Below are positions 4,872 to 8,308 of a stretch of DNA of 8,308 bases, piece after piece (within the stretch, counting starts at the first letter, position 1; every line of letters starts with the position of its first letter). A program made the position numbers and the translations under genes. Below the pieces are notes generated by a model. That model was not told the DNA's origin, made no database searches, and was given only the letters and a program-made list of their open reading frames with translations. The stretch spans positions 1 to 8,308 of the forward strand of contig CAMNDS010000034.1 in the NCBI GenBank assembly GCA_946535695.1, in the 5' to 3' direction. Origin of the DNA: an uncultured Clostridia bacterium. Lineage in GTDB: Bacteria > Bacillota > Clostridia > Oscillospirales > Acutalibacteraceae.

Positions 4872-6845
4872 ATGAATTCTTATAACAACGATAGTATTTC
4901 TTCTTTAAAAGGTGCCGACAGAGTCAGAAAAAGACCGGCTGTTATTTTTGGTTCTGACGGAATTGAAGGTTGTATTCACTGCGTTTTCGAAATACTTTCA
5001 AATTCAATTGATGAAGCTCGCGAAGGCTTTGGAAATAAAATTATAATTACTAAATATCAAGATGATACTATCGAAATCGAAGATTTCGGGCGCGGAATTC
5101 CAGTTGATTTTAATAAAAAAGAAAATAAATTTAACTGGGAATTATTATTTACTGAACTCTATGCCGGTGGAAAATATGAAAATAATAATAATTCGAATTA
5201 TGAATATTCTTTGGGAATGAACGGTCTCGGGCTTTGCGCCACGCAATATGCCTCGGAATTTATGGAAGCCATTATTAATCGCGACGGTTTTGAATATAAA
5301 CTCGAATTTTCAAAAGGCGAAAATATCGGAGGACTCAAAAAAATTAAATCTAAAAATAATTTTACTGGTACTAAAATCAAATGGAAGCCGGATCAAGAAG
5401 TTTTTACTGATATTAATATCAGCGACGAAATTATAAAATCTATGATTAAGCGCCAAGCGGTTATAAACAGCGGGATTACTTTTATTTTTAAATCTGAAAA
5501 TTCTTCAAGATCTAAATTTGAAGAAACTAAGTTTTTATATAAAAACGGACTTTCAGATTACGTAGAAGAAATTTCTGAAAATAATATTATGGCGCCGATT
5601 CAGAATTTTAAAGAAGAAACAATGGCTCAAGACCGCGACGATAAACCAGAATATAAATTAAAAATAAATGCTTCGATGGCATTTTCTCAATCAGTAAATT
5701 TGCTCGAATATTATCATAATTCAAGCTGGCTCGAGCACGGCGGGGCACCAGAAAAAGCAGTAAAAACAGCTTTTACGGCCCAATTTGACGCGCTTATAAA
5801 AAAACTTAATAAATATAACAAAAACGAAAGTAAAATTTCTTTTTTAGATATACAAGATTGCTTAATTTTAGTTGTTTCTTCGTTTTCGAGCGTTACTTCT
5901 TATGAAAATCAAACAAAAAAAGCTATTACAAACAAAGGCATTTATGATGCTATGACTGAGTTTTTCAAGAAAAATCTTGAAATTTATTTTATAGAAAATC
6001 CAATAGATTCTGAAAAAATAGCTTCGCAAATTTTAATTAATAAACGCAGTCGCGAAGATGCCGAAAAATCGCGTTTAAATTTAAAAAAAAAGCTAAGTTC
6101 TAATATGGACCTAGCTTCGCGTGTTGCAAAATTCGTAGATTGTCGCACTAAAAATATCGACGAACGTGAATTATTTATAGTCGAAGGTGATTCAGCTCTC
6201 GGAGCCTGCAAACAAGCACGTGACCCTAATTTTCAAGCTATTATTCCTATTAGGGGCAAAATTTTGAATTGCCTAAAATCTGATATAAATAAAATTTTAA
6301 AAAGCGAAATTATTACTGATTTGATAAAAGTCCTGGGTTGCGGCGCAGTTCTTCGCGATAATAAAAAAAAATTATCTTCGTTTAATATTGAAAATTTGCG
6401 CTGGAATAAAATAATATTCTGCACTGACGCCGACGTAGATGGCTTTCAAATTCGAACTCTTTTGCTTACTATGATTTATCGTATGACTCCTGATTTAATT
6501 AAAAACGGCAAAGTTTTTATTGCAGAATCGCCACTTTATGAAATTAATACAAAAAATAATACGTATTTTGCTTATAACGAGCCCGAAAAAGAAGAATTTT
6601 TGAAAAAAATCGGCGATGAAAAATATACGATTCAGCGATCCAAAGGCCTTGGCGAAAACGAACCTGATATGATGAATTTTACTACTATGAATCCCAAAAC
6701 CAGAAGATTAATTAAAATTATGCCCGAAGATGCCAAAAAAACCGCCAGAATTTTTGATATTCTTTTGGGTGAAGATCTTGACGGAAGAAAAAATTTTATA
6801 ACCGAAAACGGTTATCTTTATGCCGAAAATCTGGATTTAAGCTAA
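4872..6845 (+). CDS. parE: Type IIA DNA topoisomerase subunit B (ParE/GyrB-like)
   Basis: This is the ATPase/TOPRIM subunit of a cytosolic type II topoisomerase, complete at 657 residues. That is the usual length for Gram-positive GyrB and ParE. The GHKL ATPase domain has EILSNSIDEA (E40, N44, D47), DFGRGIP (71-77), LYAGGK (96-101) and GMNGLG (115-120, replacing the common GLHGVG). The transducer domain has the ATP-contacting QTK (347-349). The TOPRIM domain has EGDSA (438-442), IPIRGKILN, DADVDG (519-524) and RSKGLGE (589-595). Active-site acidic residues E438, D519 and D521 are present. After EGDSA the sequence reads LGACKQARD instead of the usual GGSAKQGRD, which marks a divergent branch I associate with clostridia. 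The ATG at 4872 has GGTGG about 8 nt upstream; earlier in-frame starts (TTG 4806, ATG 4851) lack this. It precedes subunit A on the same strand. Whether the pair works as gyrase or as topoisomerase IV cannot be told here; the parE symbol is provisional. Confidence 0.9.
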   Translation: MNSYNNDSISSLKGADRVRKRPAVIFGSDGIEGCIHCVFEILSNSIDEAREGFGNKIIITKYQDDTIEIEDFGRGIPVDFNKKENKFNWELLFTELYAGGKYENNNNSNYEYSLGMNGLGLCATQYASEFMEAIINRDGFEYKLEFSKGENIGGLKKIKSKNNFTGTKIKWKPDQEVFTDINISDEIIKSMIKRQAVINSGITFIFKSENSSRSKFEETKFLYKNGLSDYVEEISENNIMAPIQNFKEETMAQDRDDKPEYKLKINASMAFSQSVNLLEYYHNSSWLEHGGAPEKAVKTAFTAQFDALIKKLNKYNKNESKISFLDIQDCLILVVSSFSSVTSYENQTKKAITNKGIYDAMTEFFKKNLEIYFIENPIDSEKIASQILINKRSREDAEKSRLNLKKKLSSNMDLASRVAKFVDCRTKNIDERELFIVEGDSALGACKQARDPNFQAIIPIRGKILNCLKSDINKILKSEIITDLIKVLGCGAVLRDNKKKLSSFNIENLRWNKIIFCTDADVDGFQIRTLLLTMIYRMTPDLIKNGKVFIAESPLYEINTKNNTYFAYNEPEKEEFLKKIGDEKYTIQRSKGLGENEPDMMNFTTMNPKTRRLIKIMPEDAKKTARIFDILLGEDLDGRKNFITENGYLYAENLDLS

Positions 6846-6862
6846 ATCAGATAAATAATTTT

Positions 6863-6883
6863 CTCTCCAGCACGGCTGGAGAG
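6863..6883 (+). other. Perfect GC-rich hairpin after parE (copy 1)
   Basis: CTCTCCAGC, loop ACG, GCTGGAGAG: a 9-bp perfect stem ending about 9 nt before the Shine-Dalgarno site of the leader ORF. No T run follows, so it is not an intrinsic terminator. It could stall 3' exonucleases, set the parE:parC ratio or act as a processing site. Confidence 0.6.
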
Positions 6884-6905
6884 TGTACTCAAAGAGGTGA
6901 TTTGC

Positions 6906-6989
6906 TTGAAAAATAAAAATCAAATAAATAATTTTCTCTCCGGCACCGCCGGAAAATGTACTCAAAGAGGTGATTTTTTTGAAAAATAA
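6906..6989 (+). CDS. 27-codon leader ORF overlapping the start of parC
   Basis: The TTG at 6906 has the same GAGGTGAT site and spacing as parC. The peptide starts MKNKNQINNF, copying the parC N-terminus, then reads through the second hairpin (SGTAGK) and ends FFEK at a TAA (6987-6989). That stop lies 11 nt inside parC in another frame, an arrangement typical of translational coupling. It most likely arose from the 73-bp duplication; whether it is translated or useful is unknown. Confidence 0.4.
   Translation: MKNKNQINNFLSGTAGKCTQRGDFFEK
6936..6956 (+). other. GC-rich hairpin before parC (copy 2)
   Basis: CTCTCCGGC, loop ACC, GCCGGAAAA. Relative to copy 1 an A-T pair has become G-C on both sides of the stem, a compensatory change that keeps pairing, while two outer pairs were lost. 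The core stem is 6 bp. It ends about 10 nt before the parC Shine-Dalgarno site. Confidence 0.55.
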
Positions 6990-8308
6990 AAATACAAAAT
7001 CAAATATAAAAAAAATTCGTGGAATTATTAATCATGCAGGGCAAGAAAGACGTGAAAATATAACAAAAGTCATCGAAAGCAATTACATGCCTTATGCCAT
7101 GAGTGTTATTATGTCAAGAGCTATTCCCGAAATCGATGGTTTTAAGCCATCGCAAAGAAAACTTTTGTATACAATGTACAAAATGGGGCTTTTAGACTCT
7201 CAAAGAACAAAATCGGCAAATATCGTCGGTCAGACTATGAAACTTAATCCTCATGGCGATGCTGCGATATACGACACTATGGCTCGCATGAGTCGCGGCT
7301 ACGGAGCTCTACCGCATCCATATGTTGACTCAAAAGGCAATTTCGGGAAATTTTACTCGCGCGATATGACGAAAGCAGCGTCAAGATATACCGAAGCTAA
7401 ACTTGAAAATATTTGTAAAGAAATTTTCAAAGATATAGACAAAAATACAGTCGATTTTGTTTTTAATTACGATAATACTATTTTGGAGCCCAGCTTATTG
7501 CCCTCTGCTTATCCTTCGGTTTTAGTTAATTCGATTTCTGGAATAGCCGTCGGTATGGCGAGCTCGATATGCCCATTTAATTTGAAAGAACTTTGCAAAA
7601 CTACTATAAAATTAATACAAAATCAAAATCATGATATATTTTCAACTCTTATTGCACCTGATTTTCCGGGAGGTGCCGAAATAATTTATGACAAAGAAAA
7701 AATTAAAAAAATTTACAAAACTGGACGCGGCGGGATTACCCTCCGTGGAAGATATATTTATGATAAAAATTTAAATTGTATAGATATAACAAATATTCCG
7801 CCGACAACTACGGGCGAAATAATAATAGAAAAAATTGCTGATTTGATTAAACAAAATAAAATTACTGAGATTTCTGATATTCGCGACGAAACCGGACTTG
7901 ACGGATTTAAAATTACGATAGATTTAAAACGCGGTGCGAATCCTGATAAGCTTATTGCAAAGCTTTTTAAGTTTACTTCGATGCAAGATAATTTTAACTG
8001 TAATTTTAATATATTAATAAATGGCAAACCAAAAGTCATGTCTGTAAAAGAAATTTTAATCGAATGGGTAAATTTTCGAATTTCTTGCGTCAAACGCAGA
8101 GTTAAATTTGATTTAGATAAAGAAAATAATAAATTACATCTTTTGTTGGGACTTGAAAAAATTTTATTAAATATAGATAAAACAATAAAGATTATACGAG
8201 AAACTAAAGAAGATTCTTTAGTAATTCCAAATTTAATGCAAAGTTTTGATATAGATAAAATTCAGGCCGAATTTATTGCTGAAATTAAACTTAGAAATTT
8301 AAATAAAG
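6979..8308 (+). CDS. parC: Type IIA DNA topoisomerase subunit A (ParC/GyrA-like), N-terminal part
   Basis: This is the DNA breakage-reunion subunit that pairs with the upstream subunit B. The first 443 residues are visible; the rest, including any C-terminal DNA-wrapping domain, is outside. After a short Lys/Asn-rich extension come NYMPYAMSVIMSRAIPEIDG, the winged-helix region with NPHGDAAIYD (90-99), the catalytic tyrosine in AASRYTE (Y137; Y122 in E. coli GyrA) and SGIAVGMAS. The TTG at 6979 follows GAGGTGAT with 8 nt spacing. An in-frame GTG at 6970 is inside that site and is rejected. The residue aligned with E. coli GyrA Ser83 is Ala95, while the Asp87 equivalent (D99) is kept. Without the C-terminal GyrA-box region, gyrase and topoisomerase IV cannot be separated, so the symbol is provisional. 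Co-transcription with parE is likely: same strand, 133 bp apart, no terminator. Confidence 0.92.
   Translation, partial: MKNKNTKSNIKKIRGIINHAGQERRENITKVIESNYMPYAMSVIMSRAIPEIDGFKPSQRKLLYTMYKMGLLDSQRTKSANIVGQTMKLNPHGDAAIYDTMARMSRGYGALPHPYVDSKGNFGKFYSRDMTKAASRYTEAKLENICKEIFKDIDKNTVDFVFNYDNTILEPSLLPSAYPSVLVNSISGIAVGMASSICPFNLKELCKTTIKLIQNQNHDIFSTLIAPDFPGGAEIIYDKEKIKKIYKTGRGGITLRGRYIYDKNLNCIDITNIPPTTTGEIIIEKIADLIKQNKITEISDIRDETGLDGFKITIDLKRGANPDKLIAKLFKFTSMQDNFNCNFNILINGKPKVMSVKEILIEWVNFRISCVKRRVKFDLDKENNKLHLLLGLEKILLNIDKTIKIIRETKEDSLVIPNLMQSFDIDKIQAEFIAEIKLRNLNK

Larger units (their letters stand above)
6848..6993 (+). repeat. 73-bp tandem duplication of the parC leader
   Basis: Copy 1 (6848-6920) and copy 2 (6921-6993) are exactly adjacent and match at 65 of 73 positions. 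Each holds a GC-rich hairpin, an AAAGAGGTGAT ribosome binding site, a TTG start and the codons for MKNKN. Copy 1 begins three bases after the parE stop, so the repeat fills the gap between the genes. The unit is not a multiple of three, which puts the two starts in different frames. Confidence 0.95.

Noticed and set aside
6863..6956. Intrinsic terminators between parE and parC
   Set aside because: Neither hairpin is followed by a T run and both sit just before ribosome binding sites, so read-through into parC is expected.
7758..8093. 111-codon minus-strand ORF inside parC
   Set aside because: It is antisense to clearly conserved topoisomerase coding sequence.

Overview
The window is AT-rich (roughly 30% G+C by eye). 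It looks like chromosomal DNA from a low-GC Bacillota bacterium, most likely a clostridium of the Oscillospirales/Ruminococcus kind. Three things point there: strong GAGGTGA-type Shine-Dalgarno sites, frequent TTG starts, and a divergent type IIA topoisomerase B/A gene pair whose TOPRIM and breakage-reunion motifs match what I recall of clostridial homologues. The assignment is from memory, not from a search. Code usage looks standard: TGG is Trp and stops are TAA.

Left part (1-1325): the 5' part of glmS runs leftward off the window from a good sigma-A-type promoter. A 166-codon ORF of unknown function (671-1171, +) follows. It has no Shine-Dalgarno site and is flanked by two inverted copies of a 44-bp repeat, R1 at 533-576 and R2 at 1230-1273. 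A third copy, R3 at 4708-4751, sits upstream of the topoisomerase operon. R1 and R3 each end exactly 15 nt before the -35 box I propose for glmS and parE.

Middle part (1326-4457): three leftward units. The first is a PLP enzyme of the YnbB / methionine gamma-lyase-like family. The second is a 254-aa membrane-anchored protein of unknown function. The third is a broken gene that in three frames encodes a signal-like N-terminus, a transmembrane helix and a roughly 190-residue C-terminal part. It is interrupted at a nine-base homopolymer (G in the coding strand) and again beside a 39-nt tandem duplication. A 97-bp inverted-repeat element resembling a miniature transposable element abuts its 3' end. 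Both membrane-type genes have palindromes near their predicted transcription starts.

Right part (4458-8308): a divergent promoter region, then a complete parE/gyrB-like gene and the first 443 codons of a parC/gyrA-like gene. These probably form one operon for a heterotetrameric ATP-dependent topoisomerase. The 133-bp gap between them is almost entirely a 73-bp tandem duplication of the subunit A leader. Each copy carries a GC-rich hairpin (with one compensatory base-pair change between copies), a Shine-Dalgarno site, a TTG start and the first codons. This creates a 27-codon leader ORF whose stop overlaps the true subunit A start.

No CRISPR array, tRNA, rRNA or recognisable defence system was seen. 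The most unusual signals are the R repeats with their fixed promoter spacing, the homopolymer-disrupted membrane gene, and the duplicated topoisomerase leader.
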